Shown: piece after piece, positions 23,101 through 31,964 of the stretch
Layout of the letters: the number at the start of each line of letters is the position of its first letter
Position numbering within the stretch: position 1 is the stretch's first letter
IMG/VR virus record: IMGVR_UViG_3300020462_000004
Span: 1 to 64,000 of that record
Length of the DNA stretch: 64,000 nt
Strand: one strand, 5' to 3'
Source of the DNA: a virus
Program-made: the position numbers and the translations under genes
The notes under the pieces: generated by a model
What the model was told of the DNA's origin: nothing
Seen by the model: the letters and a program-made list of their open reading frames with translations, nothing else
The model's database searches: none

Positions 23101-23670
23101 ATGTTAGGTAGTATTGACACTGGTGGATTTTCTGAGGCAGGTAAAGCTGCCATGATGGATTCTGATTATTTTAACCCAAAAAAAGGATCTAAAGGTTTTG
23201 CATCAGGTGCAAGAGATTTTTTAGGTCAGGCTATAAATGATGCGTTCATAGATAAAGAGTCACCATACTATTTTGATCAGGAAAAAAAATCATATAGAGA
23301 AGAAGAAAAAGCAAGTCTTGAGGACAGAATTGCTCAATATCTTGACAAATTTGAGAGTGGTGGTGGAGATGCTTTTTCTAATGTTGGTCCTGGATTTTTT
23401 GTTAGTAATCCAAACAATTCTGCTAGAGATGCAGCAATACTCCAACAAAATCAAGCTGAACTACAAAAAGAACCTAGTGTTGTTAGAAAAGCTGGAAGTG
23501 CTTTAGTCAATGCTGGTATTGGTGCATTAGCAACTAAAGCATTATCTTTCCTTCCTTTTTTCTGTGATATTAGATTAAAAGAGGATATTGCTCCACTTTG
23601 TGTATCTGATGTAAATGACCAATTATCAGAATGTGCGTTCTTTGTAAAAGCTTTAAATGAGTGCTCTTGA
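23101..23670 (+). CDS. Virion protein ending in the start of an S74 chaperone domain, 189 aa
   Basis: Residues 1-150 are polar virion-type sequence. The C-terminal part is FFCDIRLKEDIAPL, the first block of the S74 intramolecular chaperone domain, which folds phage spike and fibre proteins and then cleaves itself. The usual Ser before D-R-L-K is Cys here. The frame then runs to a stop after VKALNECS, while the remainder of the domain continues in the next frame (23657). Either two polypeptides assemble, or a ribosomal frameshift or sequence error joins them. Confidence 0.65.
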   Translation: MLGSIDTGGFSEAGKAAMMDSDYFNPKKGSKGFASGARDFLGQAINDAFIDKESPYYFDQEKKSYREEEKASLEDRIAQYLDKFESGGGDAFSNVGPGFFVSNPNNSARDAAILQQNQAELQKEPSVVRKAGSALVNAGIGALATKALSFLPFFCDIRLKEDIAPLCVSDVNDQLSECAFFVKALNECS

Positions 23671-23881
23671 GAAGTTAAGACAATTAGAACCTATTCAGTT
23701 TAGGTATAAAAAAGAACTAGATCCAGAACAAAGACTTAGAGGAGGTTTCTCTGCACAGCAAGTACAAAAAATCATTCCAGAGGCTGTTGTAGAAGTAGAA
23801 GGTATTTTGATGTTAGATATGAATGTTTTAAATAAATATATGATAGAAGCAAAAGAAGAACTAAAGTCTAAGAATAGTTAA
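23657..23881 (+). CDS. C-terminal part of S74 chaperone domain in a separate frame, 74 aa
   Basis: Contains ALEKLRQLEPIQFRYKK and GGFSAQQVQKIIPEAV, then LMLDMNVLNKYMIEA: the second half of the S74 domain, in proper order. The ATG at 23657 follows an in-frame TAA immediately, so as drawn it is a free-standing product coupled to the preceding gene by a 14-nt overlap. A +1 shift near the TCT TGA end of the first gene would restore one domain. Frame and homology are clear; the mechanism is open. Confidence 0.7.
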   Translation: MSALEKLRQLEPIQFRYKKELDPEQRLRGGFSAQQVQKIIPEAVVEVEGILMLDMNVLNKYMIEAKEELKSKNS

Positions 23882-23919
23882 TTTAGAATATTTCTAACAA
23901 GAATTTTATAAAAGAGAAA

Positions 23920-24684
23920 ATGGCAATTCCGTTAGCAGGTATGTTTATGCCAGCATTATCTAAAGTAGGAGCTTTAAATTTACCTTTACTTCTTAGAGCA
24001 GCTGGTATTACTGCAGGTGCAGCCCCTTCATTGATGAGAGGAGATTTAGGAGGAGCAGTAGTTGGTGGTGGATTAGGAGCTTTAGGTACTACTGGATTAG
24101 GTAAGACTGCAGCTAACCTTGGGACAAAAGCTGGAATGAAAGCTGCACAAATGGCTGGTGGTGAAGGTCTTAAAGCAACCGCTGCAGGTATTTTAGGTAG
24201 AGCAGCTGTACCCTTGGGATTAGGTGCTGTAGCTGGAGGATCAACAGCGAATGTTTTAGGTGGACCAGCTAAGAATGTTGCTAGTGGAGCTGCTGGATTA
24301 GCAGGATATGGAACAATTGGAAATGAAGGTATGGGAGGAGTCCCTTTACCACTTGGAATGAGTCCTTATGGAACTGTGGGTCCAACAGGTCTTCCTCTTG
24401 ATGTTATTAATCCACTTGGTTACGATGCTGGTAGAAGACTAAGAACTCAAAAAGATGCTGAATCTCTAAGAGATGCAACAAACATTGTTCTGCCAACACT
24501 ACGTAAGTTTTCTGAGCAAGCTAAAAAAGATGACTTTGCAAGAAGTATGGCTTCAAGAGGTATTGCTCAAAATATTGCAACTAATGCACTATTGACTCAA
24601 GGAATGGCTGAAGCTGCAAGAAACTTGGGAACTACAGCTGCTCAGCAAGCTGGTCAGGCTTTGACAAATCAGTACATCTACTAA
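23920..24684 (+). CDS. Gly/Ala-rich ejection-type protein, 254 aa
   Basis: Long Gly/Ala/Leu-rich stretches from residue 30 to 135 (GGAVVGGGLGALGTTGLGKT) suggest several membrane-active helices; the C-terminal third is polar helix ending AQQAGQALTNQYIY. A protein delivered with the DNA to pass the cell envelope is a reasonable inference. No enzyme domain seen. It stops one base before the next start codon. Confidence 0.55.
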   Translation: MAIPLAGMFMPALSKVGALNLPLLLRAAGITAGAAPSLMRGDLGGAVVGGGLGALGTTGLGKTAANLGTKAGMKAAQMAGGEGLKATAAGILGRAAVPLGLGAVAGGSTANVLGGPAKNVASGAAGLAGYGTIGNEGMGGVPLPLGMSPYGTVGPTGLPLDVINPLGYDAGRRLRTQKDAESLRDATNIVLPTLRKFSEQAKKDDFARSMASRGIAQNIATNALLTQGMAEAARNLGTTAAQQAGQALTNQYIY

Positions 24685-24685
24685 A

Positions 24686-25573
24686 ATGAGTATTTTTGAT
24701 CAACTTTTAGAAACCACTGGAATTGACTTTGGGACTGCTCAAAGAGGTGTTCAGCCAATGAAAGAAGCAGTAAAAAAAATGAGTATAGAAGATTTATCTG
24801 AACTTGCTAAAGTTTATGGTGGATTAGATAAAATTCCAGATAGCCTAAAAGCTTTTAACACTACTCAAGAAGGTGGAATAAAAAAAATTGACTCAAGATT
24901 TAATATAAAAGGGTTAGGTAAAGATGAAGAGCTTAGATTATTACCGGGTACCGATAGTTTTGGTAAAGAAGGTAAATATTATGTAAGTAAAAAAGACGCA
25001 CCAAAACTTGGTGGACTTGGAAGTGTAGCTGGAGGGATAGTTGATACAATAACTCTCCAAAATACAGATTTAGATAGATTAGGCACGGATTTTGGTGCTA
25101 AACCAAAGATAGTTGATATAAATAATCCTTCTAATTATTTAGTTAGTCAAGCTCAAAAATCTGCAATTGCTAATGCTTTAGAACAAGCAGGAGTAGATAC
25201 AGGTTTAAGTGAAACTTCCAATCCCTTGGGTAACGCAGAGGCTCAATTAAATTTTTTAGAAAAGAATGCTGATCGAATAGATAAATTATATAGAGATCGG
25301 GCAAAAGGAGCTGCTTTTGATGAATTTTTGAATTATACTTTGACGGAACCAGCTAGACGAAAGAATTTAGAAAAAGCAAGAGCTATTGCGATAAACCAAG
25401 ATATTCAGGCACAATTAGCAAAACAAGCGTTGCCAAATGAGCTACAGTCACGTTTGTTGGCAGCTGATTCAGGGTTTGCTCAAAAAGCTGCTGCACTTGC
25501 AGGTCAAGCCGATGCAGCTTCAAGAATGGCTGCGGTTGGTGTATTCCCAAGAAACGTAGGTTTCAGTGTATAA
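24686..25573 (+). CDS. Virion-type protein, 295 aa
   Basis: Mostly helical, charged, with Gly-rich spacer (LGGLGSVAGGIVDTITL) and a C-terminal Ala/Gln-rich helix pair. It ends in FPRNVGFSV. Unrecognised; the neighbouring genes suggest an internal or ejected virion protein. Confidence 0.55.
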   Translation: MSIFDQLLETTGIDFGTAQRGVQPMKEAVKKMSIEDLSELAKVYGGLDKIPDSLKAFNTTQEGGIKKIDSRFNIKGLGKDEELRLLPGTDSFGKEGKYYVSKKDAPKLGGLGSVAGGIVDTITLQNTDLDRLGTDFGAKPKIVDINNPSNYLVSQAQKSAIANALEQAGVDTGLSETSNPLGNAEAQLNFLEKNADRIDKLYRDRAKGAAFDEFLNYTLTEPARRKNLEKARAIAINQDIQAQLAKQALPNELQSRLLAADSGFAQKAAALAGQADAASRMAAVGVFPRNVGFSV

Positions 25574-25614
25574 AATAGTCTAAGTTAAAATTGAAATATT
25601 AGTTTAAGAAAAAA

Positions 25615-26490
25615 ATGGAAGAAGAAGCATTAGGTAACATAGTTGTTCAAGTACCAACTCAGTCTGCAGACATGCAGTTACTTTTGAATGAAACTGCTCA
25701 AAAACAACAAAGAAATAATCAAGCATTTGGGGCAGAGTTAGATCGAATAAATGCGGAATTCTTTTCTGATTTAGATATACAGAGAACACAGGCAACTGGA
25801 GCAGAAAATAGATTAACAACAATGACTGCTGGACAAGAGGCCAGAGACACAGAAACAAATAGAGCTTTACAAGAGAGAGCTACTTCAGCTCAAATAGCAG
25901 GACAACAAGAAAGACAAATAGGTTTAAGAGGTCAAGAAGAAAGAGCTATTCTACGAACACAAGGGACTGAATCAAGAGATTTAAGAAGAACAGAAGGTCA
26001 ACAGACACGTTTGACCGAAGAGAGAAGAGGTTTAGAGCAAAGAGCTGGAATAAGAGAAACAGGACTACAAGATCGTCTTGGACAAGTAGAGGCTGGAAGA
26101 CAGCAAAGAGCAGGAATTAGAACTACTGGACAAGAAACTAGAGCTTCAACAAGAGTTACAGGAGAAGAGCAGAGAGCTGGTATGAGAACTACTGGACAGG
26201 AAACTAGAGCGACTACCAGAGTAACTGGACAAGAGCAGAGAGCAGGTATCAGAACAACTGGAGAACAAGATAGAGCTTTAAGAAGAACCTCTGGAGAAGA
26301 AACTAGAGCTACTACCAGAGTTACTGGAGAAGAACAGAGAGCTGGCATTAGAACTACTGGTCAAGAACAAAGACAAACTGTTAGCAGAACAGCACAAGAA
26401 CAAAGAACTTCAGACTTGCAAAGAGAGATGTTTAGACGCTATAAAGAAAATAGAGATTTCGAACAAGCAACAGGTTCCTATAGAGTATGA
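25615..26490 (+). CDS. Arg-rich 11-residue repeat protein, 291 aa
   Basis: Residues about 99-263 consist of tandem 11-residue units with the consensus xxxRAxxRTTG, for example EEQRAGIRTTG alternating with QETRATTRVTG. An 11-residue period is typical of long, right-turning coiled coils or helical bundles. Units before residue 100 are more diverged. A rod-like fibre, internal core or ejected helix bundle is inferred. Its stop overlaps the small-terminase-like start by four bases. Confidence 0.65.
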   Translation: MEEEALGNIVVQVPTQSADMQLLLNETAQKQQRNNQAFGAELDRINAEFFSDLDIQRTQATGAENRLTTMTAGQEARDTETNRALQERATSAQIAGQQERQIGLRGQEERAILRTQGTESRDLRRTEGQQTRLTEERRGLEQRAGIRETGLQDRLGQVEAGRQQRAGIRTTGQETRASTRVTGEEQRAGMRTTGQETRATTRVTGQEQRAGIRTTGEQDRALRRTSGEETRATTRVTGEEQRAGIRTTGQEQRQTVSRTAQEQRTSDLQREMFRRYKENRDFEQATGSYRV

Positions 26491-26972
26491 AGAAATGGAT
26501 TCAGTCTTTAAATAATAAAGATCGTGAATCCTTTCTTGAATTTTGCAAAAAGTCATCATCTCCAATACAGATATATTTATTTGCTCGATTTTTAGGATTT
26601 CAAGGGACGATAGTGGAATGTAATGAATGGTCGGAAAAAGAATTTAAAAAGAGAAATTTTCATTTAGTTTTAGAGAGTGAAATAGATAATATGCAAGATG
26701 ATATTTCAAAATTGAGGCAAGCTATTGATATGGGTTTAGTTAAACAGGATATGGGTGCTGCAAGGATTGCTATGCTCCAAAAAGAATTACGTGGAGCAAT
26801 AAAACAATTAGATGATAAAAAAGTTCTTATGGATAAACAAGGATTAATTCTTGCTGGAGCTGATAGAGCATTAAGAGAAATGTTATCTATCTTTAGAGAT
26901 GATCCTATTGAAGGACCATTACAGGAAGCATCTATGGGAGTATGGACAAAAATACTTCAAGAAGAATCTTAA
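26487..26972 (+). CDS. Probable small terminase subunit, 161 aa
   Basis: An N-terminal HTH-like region (residues 20-55: SPIQIYLFARFLGFQGTIVE) is followed by a long coiled-coil helix (about 64-115) and a C-terminal helical domain. This layout and its place directly upstream of the large terminase gene fit a TerS, which recognises packaging sites and regulates TerL. No direct sequence signature proves it. Alternative: an unrelated structural protein. Confidence 0.6.
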   Translation: MKKWIQSLNNKDRESFLEFCKKSSSPIQIYLFARFLGFQGTIVECNEWSEKEFKKRNFHLVLESEIDNMQDDISKLRQAIDMGLVKQDMGAARIAMLQKELRGAIKQLDDKKVLMDKQGLILAGADRALREMLSIFRDDPIEGPLQEASMGVWTKILQEES

Positions 26973-26996
26973 GAGAAAATAGGCTATGCTACGAAC

Positions 26997-28520
26997 ATGG
27001 CAGGTACAAGTATTTACAGCGTCTATAGACGCACAGCTAGAGCAGCTGCAAAACAACAGGTTGTTAAAAAAACTTCTAATGTAGATGTTGAAAAGGCTAG
27101 AAAAAATTTTGCATATTTTTGTGATGTTGTAGGGGGGAAGCCTCCAGCTGAACACCATCTTGAATGGCATAAATATCTCTGTACAGGTGATGATAGTGTT
27201 TGTCTAAAAAGTATTGCCGGTCCAAATATAGATATACTTGCTCCAAGAGGATCTGCTAAATCTACAGTTTTAGGTTTATATACAGCCTGGTCTATTGGCA
27301 TACATGCTTTAAATAAAATGCCTTTAAAAATTTTATATATTTCTTATACTGTTGATGTAGCTAGACCTAAGAGTGCAGCAATAAAAAGAATTATCGAAGA
27401 GAGTAAAATTTATAAAGAAATTTTTCCGATGGTAAAGATTGCTAAGGGAATAAATTCTAACGAATATTGGAGTATAGATTGGAAATTTGCAGGAATAAAA
27501 TCCACTGGTGAAGAAGAGTTCAGTGTATGTTGTGCTGGATTGAAAGGTGCAGTTACATCAAAAAGATCACACCTCTGCATAATTGATGACGCAATAAAAA
27601 GTTCAGACGATATTAAAAATAAAGACATAAGACAAGCTATGGAAGATAACTGGAATGCTGTTATTGTTCCAACTATGTTTGAAGGTGCAAGAGCTATTTG
27701 TTTAGGAACTAGATTTAGACATGATGATATTCACAGCACAACTTTCTTACCTTCTAGTGGATGGAAACAAATAGTACAATCTGCCATAACTGTAGATGAA
27801 GAAGGAGAAGAAACATCTTACTGGCCGGATATGTGGTCACTTGAATATTTAAGTGAAAGAAGAAGAACTGCTCCAGTTGCATTTAGTTTTCAATATCAAA
27901 ATCAAATTGTTCAGACTAGTGAATTATCTCTTTCTCCTGATCTGATTGTTAAAGGAACTATATCTACAGAGTTTGATACTTTAGGAGTTGGAGTAGATTT
28001 ATCGGCTGGTGTTAGAGAACAAAATGATTATACAGTTTTTGTTATGGGTGGAAGAGTAAAAGATAAAATTCACATCATAGATTGTAAAAGAGTGAGAGTT
28101 ATGGGGAATTTAGAAAAATTAGAACTTTTAATGGAAATGATGGAGGAGTGGGGAATAATTCATAAAGATGGAAAAAATTATTTTCCTACAGGTAGTTCAA
28201 TAGATGTTTGGTCAGAAGCTGTTGCATATCAAGCTTCGTTAGAAGCAGATTTTAAAAGGATTTGTTTACAGGAACAAGGTTTATACAATTTAATTTGGCA
28301 TCCAGTAAAAGGTTTTCGTGGAGATAAAGTTGCAAGATTTCGAGGAATTATGGGACTTTTTGAACAAAGAAAAATCATTTTTAATAAATATCGAAAAATG
28401 ACTTATTTAACAGATGAGATTGTAAATTTCGGGGTTAGCTCACATGATGATTGTGTAGATGCCTTAGTGTGGCTATGTAATGGGTTAATGACTCGTGGAA
28501 AACTTGAGTTAGAGTATTGA
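26997..28520 (+). CDS. terL: Large terminase subunit (packaging ATPase/nuclease), 507 aa
   Basis: The ATPase part shows a Walker A-type loop LAPRGSAKST at about residue 80 and Walker B LCIIDD near residue 192. The nuclease part has GVDLSAG at about 330 followed by NDYTVFVMGG, and SSHDDCVDALVWL near the C-terminus, the usual acidic metal-binding clusters. It cuts and pumps DNA into the prohead through the portal. Length fits the family. The upstream gene is a likely small subunit; the portal gene follows after one small gene. Confidence 0.9.
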   Translation: MAGTSIYSVYRRTARAAAKQQVVKKTSNVDVEKARKNFAYFCDVVGGKPPAEHHLEWHKYLCTGDDSVCLKSIAGPNIDILAPRGSAKSTVLGLYTAWSIGIHALNKMPLKILYISYTVDVARPKSAAIKRIIEESKIYKEIFPMVKIAKGINSNEYWSIDWKFAGIKSTGEEEFSVCCAGLKGAVTSKRSHLCIIDDAIKSSDDIKNKDIRQAMEDNWNAVIVPTMFEGARAICLGTRFRHDDIHSTTFLPSSGWKQIVQSAITVDEEGEETSYWPDMWSLEYLSERRRTAPVAFSFQYQNQIVQTSELSLSPDLIVKGTISTEFDTLGVGVDLSAGVREQNDYTVFVMGGRVKDKIHIIDCKRVRVMGNLEKLELLMEMMEEWGIIHKDGKNYFPTGSSIDVWSEAVAYQASLEADFKRICLQEQGLYNLIWHPVKGFRGDKVARFRGIMGLFEQRKIIFNKYRKMTYLTDEIVNFGVSSHDDCVDALVWLCNGLMTRGKLELEY

Positions 28521-28548
28521 CCAATTAAACTATTAGTATTAACAAACA

Positions 28549-28731
28549 ATGGCACCAACGTATTACAAAATTGAATTAGAGCAAGATGCTTATGGGTCTG
28601 CTGTAATTCCTCTTCCTGATGAACTATGCCACGATCTGGCACTTGAACCTAATGAAAGGTTTGAAGTAGAATGTGAGGGAGATGTGATCACATTAAAACG
28701 TGTTCACGCTGGATACACCATTGATCAGTAA
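28549..28731 (+). CDS. AbrB/MazE-like swapped-hairpin protein, 60 aa
   Basis: The pattern SAVIPLPDELCHDLALEPNE followed by RFEVECEGDVITLKRV fits the AbrB/SpoVT/MazE beta-hairpin fold: a short strand, PxEL helix, then two strands with G-D turn. Such proteins are usually small DNA-binding regulators or antitoxins. No toxin gene is nearby; its place between terminase and portal genes suggests late expression. Function in the phage is open. Confidence 0.55.
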   Translation: MAPTYYKIELEQDAYGSAVIPLPDELCHDLALEPNERFEVECEGDVITLKRVHAGYTIDQ

Positions 28732-28748
28732 ACTAGGTTCTTAATCTA

Positions 28749-30992
28749 ATGAGTGAAAGTAATAGCAAATCTGTTCTGGAGGATATGATTAAATCCGTCA
28801 TTAATAAGGACGGTAAGGGAACTGCAGACACCATGCTAATTAGTTCTCATTTATCCCAGATGAAGATGTTTGGGATTAGACAGGGTGTTGAATATTATCC
28901 ACTGCAGGATAATCTGGGAACTCAGAGATTTGATTTCATACAACAAGTAATTAAATTTAATCAGTTGGATGCAAGATTAGATGCAATATGGGATAGATTT
29001 TTAGTTTACGGAAAAGGATTATTTTATATAAGACCAACAGAAAAATCCTACAGACTTTATTGGTTTAACAAAGATTCTTATAGGACATATTATTCTCCAG
29101 AAGGAGAGCTTGAAGAAGTAATTATTATTTATCCTTATAAGGTTAGATCATCTAAAGGATTTTCTGGAGTTGGTTTAAATACAGATAAAAGATATATGAG
29201 ATTGAAAATAACTGCAAAAGAAGTAGAAGAATTTCATAGTGAACAAGAAATAACATTTGAACAAGAAAATATAAATTTTGCGACCTTTGATAAAAAAGTT
29301 GTAGAAAATACTATGGAGTTTATTCCATGTGTAGAAGTATTTAATAATCCAGATGCTTTTGGAACTGACGGATCAGGCGAGTTTGATTTTTTATCAAATC
29401 AAATTGTTGCTCATGATGAAATGGTTAAAAATATAAGAGCAAATTTATCATTCTTTGGTAATCCAACTTTATTATCTTCTCGACCAAAACAGGACATTGT
29501 AGAGAATGATGATACAGCAGTTCAAAGACCTAGCATATCAAGTCAGTCTGGGTTTGCTTCAGATGTCAATCTTTTCAGTTCTACATATAAATCAGATCCC
29601 GTAACAAGATCTCCTGCTGGTTACACTGGAAAGCCAGGATCTGGTATGAGAGTTCCAAGAGTTATTGCTAATTTGGAGCCTTCAGATCGTGTAGGATTTA
29701 TAACTCCTAATCCTGTTGGTTCAGATCAAGCTAGATATACAGAACAATTAAGAAGTGAAATTAGATTAGCTCTTGGTGGTATTGATGATCTCAGTATTAC
29801 TAACGTAACAGCAACTGAAATTAAATCAGCATATGGTCGAGTAAGTGCCACTGCTAAAAAGAAATGTTTACAGATTTATACCTATGGAATTTGTAGATGC
29901 TTCGAATTAATGATTTTTCATGAAGAACAAATTTTTAGAAAATCACTTGCTTTTTCTGTAGGTCTAAAAGTACCTGTTCCACCAGAAGATGTAGAAGATC
30001 AAAAACAAGTAGATAAATTTAGAAAACAAAAAGCAAAATACGAACAAAAATTACAAGAGGCTATTGATCTTGCAATAGATACACAAGAGATTCCAAATAA
30101 TGTTGTAGGGCTTGCTCCCGATGGAGATAGGACGGTACTTTGGAGATGGATGGGTCCTGTGTATGAAGATACGGCACAGGATAAATTAAACCAATCTATC
30201 TTTACAAGAAACCTTCAAGAATTGGGGGTTGATAGTATAGAAGCACTGAAGTATTTATTTCCTTCTAAAACTGATGACGAAATTGCTGGGATGCTTTCCG
30301 GCTTTCCATTCAGAATGGTAGGAGAGGTACAAAGGGCGTATTCATCATTTATTGATCTAATAAATCAAGAGATGAGGACTCCGCACCCACAACAGCCAAA
30401 CCTACCAATGGCCGCAGATCCTCGTCTTGATCTAACTCCATTTTTATACAGAACATTAGAATCATTACAGAAAGAGGTAACTTATGCAGGACGCTACCGC
30501 AGCTCAGACCCAATCAGCACCCCAAGTATCCCAGACCCCACAGACCAGCTACGTGGCTCCTCAGACAGCAGCCCAAGCACCTTCCGTAGGGACTTCCCCC
30601 CAATGGGTGGCACCGACAACAGCACAGGTGGCACCAGCACCACAAGTGCAAGCCCAGATGGGGGTTCAGGGTTACCAATCAACCCCTACAGCGTACAGCC
30701 CCCAAGTACCACAGGCGACTCCACAAGCGGAGAACCCTTACAAGGACGCATTTACGAAGGTGGTAGGGCTCCTGAGTTCACCAGTCCAATTCCCGTTCCA
30801 GGGTCAACAGTCTCCAAACACACCAGCAGTAGACCAGGGCAACTACGGATACCCACAAACAACCCAGTACAGCAATCCGGCTCAGCAGACTTATACGCCT
30901 TCGAGCAACAACAGCCAGGGGTACTCCAGCAACTCTTCCCAAGTTTCTTCGGAGATAACAGACCAGCAGCTAAGGGCAAACGGAGTAAGTGA
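28749..30992 (+). CDS. Portal protein, 747 aa, with a dual-coding tail
   Basis: Residues 1-575 read as a portal: helical wing and clip regions, a conserved core (DNLGTQRFDFIQQVIKFNQL), and the block VTATEIKSAYGRVSATAKKK characteristic of portal stems. It is placed between terminase and capsid genes, as in P22-like phages, whose portals are similarly long. The final 169 residues (579-747) are Ser/Pro/Gly/Thr-rich and overlap the scaffold-like gene in another frame. The portal tail may be disordered. Start ATG at 28749. Confidence 0.8.
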   Translation: MSESNSKSVLEDMIKSVINKDGKGTADTMLISSHLSQMKMFGIRQGVEYYPLQDNLGTQRFDFIQQVIKFNQLDARLDAIWDRFLVYGKGLFYIRPTEKSYRLYWFNKDSYRTYYSPEGELEEVIIIYPYKVRSSKGFSGVGLNTDKRYMRLKITAKEVEEFHSEQEITFEQENINFATFDKKVVENTMEFIPCVEVFNNPDAFGTDGSGEFDFLSNQIVAHDEMVKNIRANLSFFGNPTLLSSRPKQDIVENDDTAVQRPSISSQSGFASDVNLFSSTYKSDPVTRSPAGYTGKPGSGMRVPRVIANLEPSDRVGFITPNPVGSDQARYTEQLRSEIRLALGGIDDLSITNVTATEIKSAYGRVSATAKKKCLQIYTYGICRCFELMIFHEEQIFRKSLAFSVGLKVPVPPEDVEDQKQVDKFRKQKAKYEQKLQEAIDLAIDTQEIPNNVVGLAPDGDRTVLWRWMGPVYEDTAQDKLNQSIFTRNLQELGVDSIEALKYLFPSKTDDEIAGMLSGFPFRMVGEVQRAYSSFIDLINQEMRTPHPQQPNLPMAADPRLDLTPFLYRTLESLQKEVTYAGRYRSSDPISTPSIPDPTDQLRGSSDSSPSTFRRDFPPMGGTDNSTGGTSTTSASPDGGSGLPINPYSVQPPSTTGDSTSGEPLQGRIYEGGRAPEFTSPIPVPGSTVSKHTSSRPGQLRIPTNNPVQQSGSADLYAFEQQQPGVLQQLFPSFFGDNRPAAKGKRSK

Positions 30993-31497
30993 AGCCAGCC
31001 TTGAAGTCATTAATCATTTTGGTGCTGATGCTCCAGCAGTTTTAAATAATTATGCCTGTCAGATTGAAGATTCACTAATAACAACTAATCAGCAATTAAG
31101 TGAAGCTGTAAGTCTACTAAAAGAAATGTCACAAGAGCATAAAGCTTATGAACAGATCTTGACAGACCCAGATGTATTAGCTGATTACACATGTGAGTTC
31201 TTTGGACAAAATGGACCATATCCAGTAGAAGAAGATCAGGCTGCACCTAAGCAGGCTCCCTCATTTGCAGGTCAACAGTTCCAAAATCCACAGGCTCAGG
31301 CTCAAGCACAAACTCAGGCTCCTGTAAGACCAGATATGCCTGTACCTCCAGCTCCACAGACTCCAGCTGATCCTGGTGACTTCTGGAAGGACTTCGGAGG
31401 AGCTACTGATAGAGATCCTCAGAACGCATGGAGATATTTAAATGCTGCTCAACAAAATCCTGAAGTATTCCGTCAGAAACTTCTTGTGATGGAGTAA
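30484..31497 (+). CDS. Probable scaffold/assembly protein overlapping the portal gene, 337 aa
   Basis: The ATG at 30484 has AAAGAGGTAAC upstream, a good ribosome site. Residues 1-160 are Gln/Pro/Ala/Thr-rich and disordered; residues 170-225 are helical (ANGVSEASLEVINHF, LSEAVSLLKEMSQEHK), and a Gln/Pro/Ala linker leads to a C-terminal helical tail (WRYLNAAQQNPEVFRQKLL). Position between portal and major capsid genes and the helical/acidic ending fit a scaffold. The first 169 codons are read from DNA that also encodes the portal tail. A strong terminator follows. Confidence 0.7.
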   Translation: MQDATAAQTQSAPQVSQTPQTSYVAPQTAAQAPSVGTSPQWVAPTTAQVAPAPQVQAQMGVQGYQSTPTAYSPQVPQATPQAENPYKDAFTKVVGLLSSPVQFPFQGQQSPNTPAVDQGNYGYPQTTQYSNPAQQTYTPSSNNSQGYSSNSSQVSSEITDQQLRANGVSEASLEVINHFGADAPAVLNNYACQIEDSLITTNQQLSEAVSLLKEMSQEHKAYEQILTDPDVLADYTCEFFGQNGPYPVEEDQAAPKQAPSFAGQQFQNPQAQAQAQTQAPVRPDMPVPPAPQTPADPGDFWKDFGGATDRDPQNAWRYLNAAQQNPEVFRQKLLVME

Positions 31498-31505
31498 AGC
31501 TAAAA

Positions 31506-31535
31506 GGGGTGGGCTTCCACCCCATTTTATTTTTT
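31506..31535 (+). terminator. Strong terminator after the scaffold-like gene
   Basis: GGGGTGG and CCACCCC form a perfect 7-bp GC stem (31506-31512 with 31517-31523) around GCTT, followed by ATTTTATTTTTTA. It divides the portal-scaffold part from the following small genes and capsid gene. Confidence 0.9.
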
Positions 31536-31538
31536 AAT

Positions 31539-31964
31539 ATGAAAAAGAAAAAAAGTACAACTGAAAAAACTGATAAATTTTTGACAGGTTTAGGAACTGC
31601 TGGTGGAGCTATTGGTTCTCCACAGTTAGTTGGTTTTGGTGGTGCTGATGTTCAAAGACAAGTTATGTCTGGAAATATAGATGAATATCAAAATATAAGA
31701 ATGAGACAGGGAGATACAAGAATAGGTGAAGCACTTCCGATGCCTTCTGACTTAGACGCATCATATTTAAAATTAAATTTACCCGGATCTCCTTTACCTC
31801 AAAATGCTTTATTAGCTTCCAGTAATATCAATAGAGCTCAACAGATACAAGAAATGGTTATGTCACAAGGTCAAATGTTCTTAACACAATATTTACCTGC
31901 TGCAGGATTGAGTCAATTACCTGTAGGTCAGCCTCCATTAGAATCAAAAAAAGGTAAGAAGTAA
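31539..31964 (+). CDS. Hypothetical virion-region protein, 141 aa
   Basis: The ATG at 31539 (MKKKKSTTEKTDKFLTGLGT) is chosen; an in-frame GTG at 31509 lies within the terminator hairpin. A basic N-terminus, Gly-rich segment (GLGTAGGAIGSPQLVGFGG) and a helical C-terminal half ending in KKGKK. Not recognised; position suggests capsid assembly. Confidence 0.55.
   Translation: MKKKKSTTEKTDKFLTGLGTAGGAIGSPQLVGFGGADVQRQVMSGNIDEYQNIRMRQGDTRIGEALPMPSDLDASYLKLNLPGSPLPQNALLASSNINRAQQIQEMVMSQGQMFLTQYLPAAGLSQLPVGQPPLESKKGKK

Noticed and set aside
25998-26348. 116-codon minus-strand frame
   Set aside because: It is the mirror of the 11-residue Arg repeat on the plus strand and consists of its reverse pattern.
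30494-30979. Minus-strand frames of 62 and 75 codons in the portal/scaffold overlap
   Set aside because: High GC removes stops in all frames; no ribosome sites and low-complexity mirror composition.
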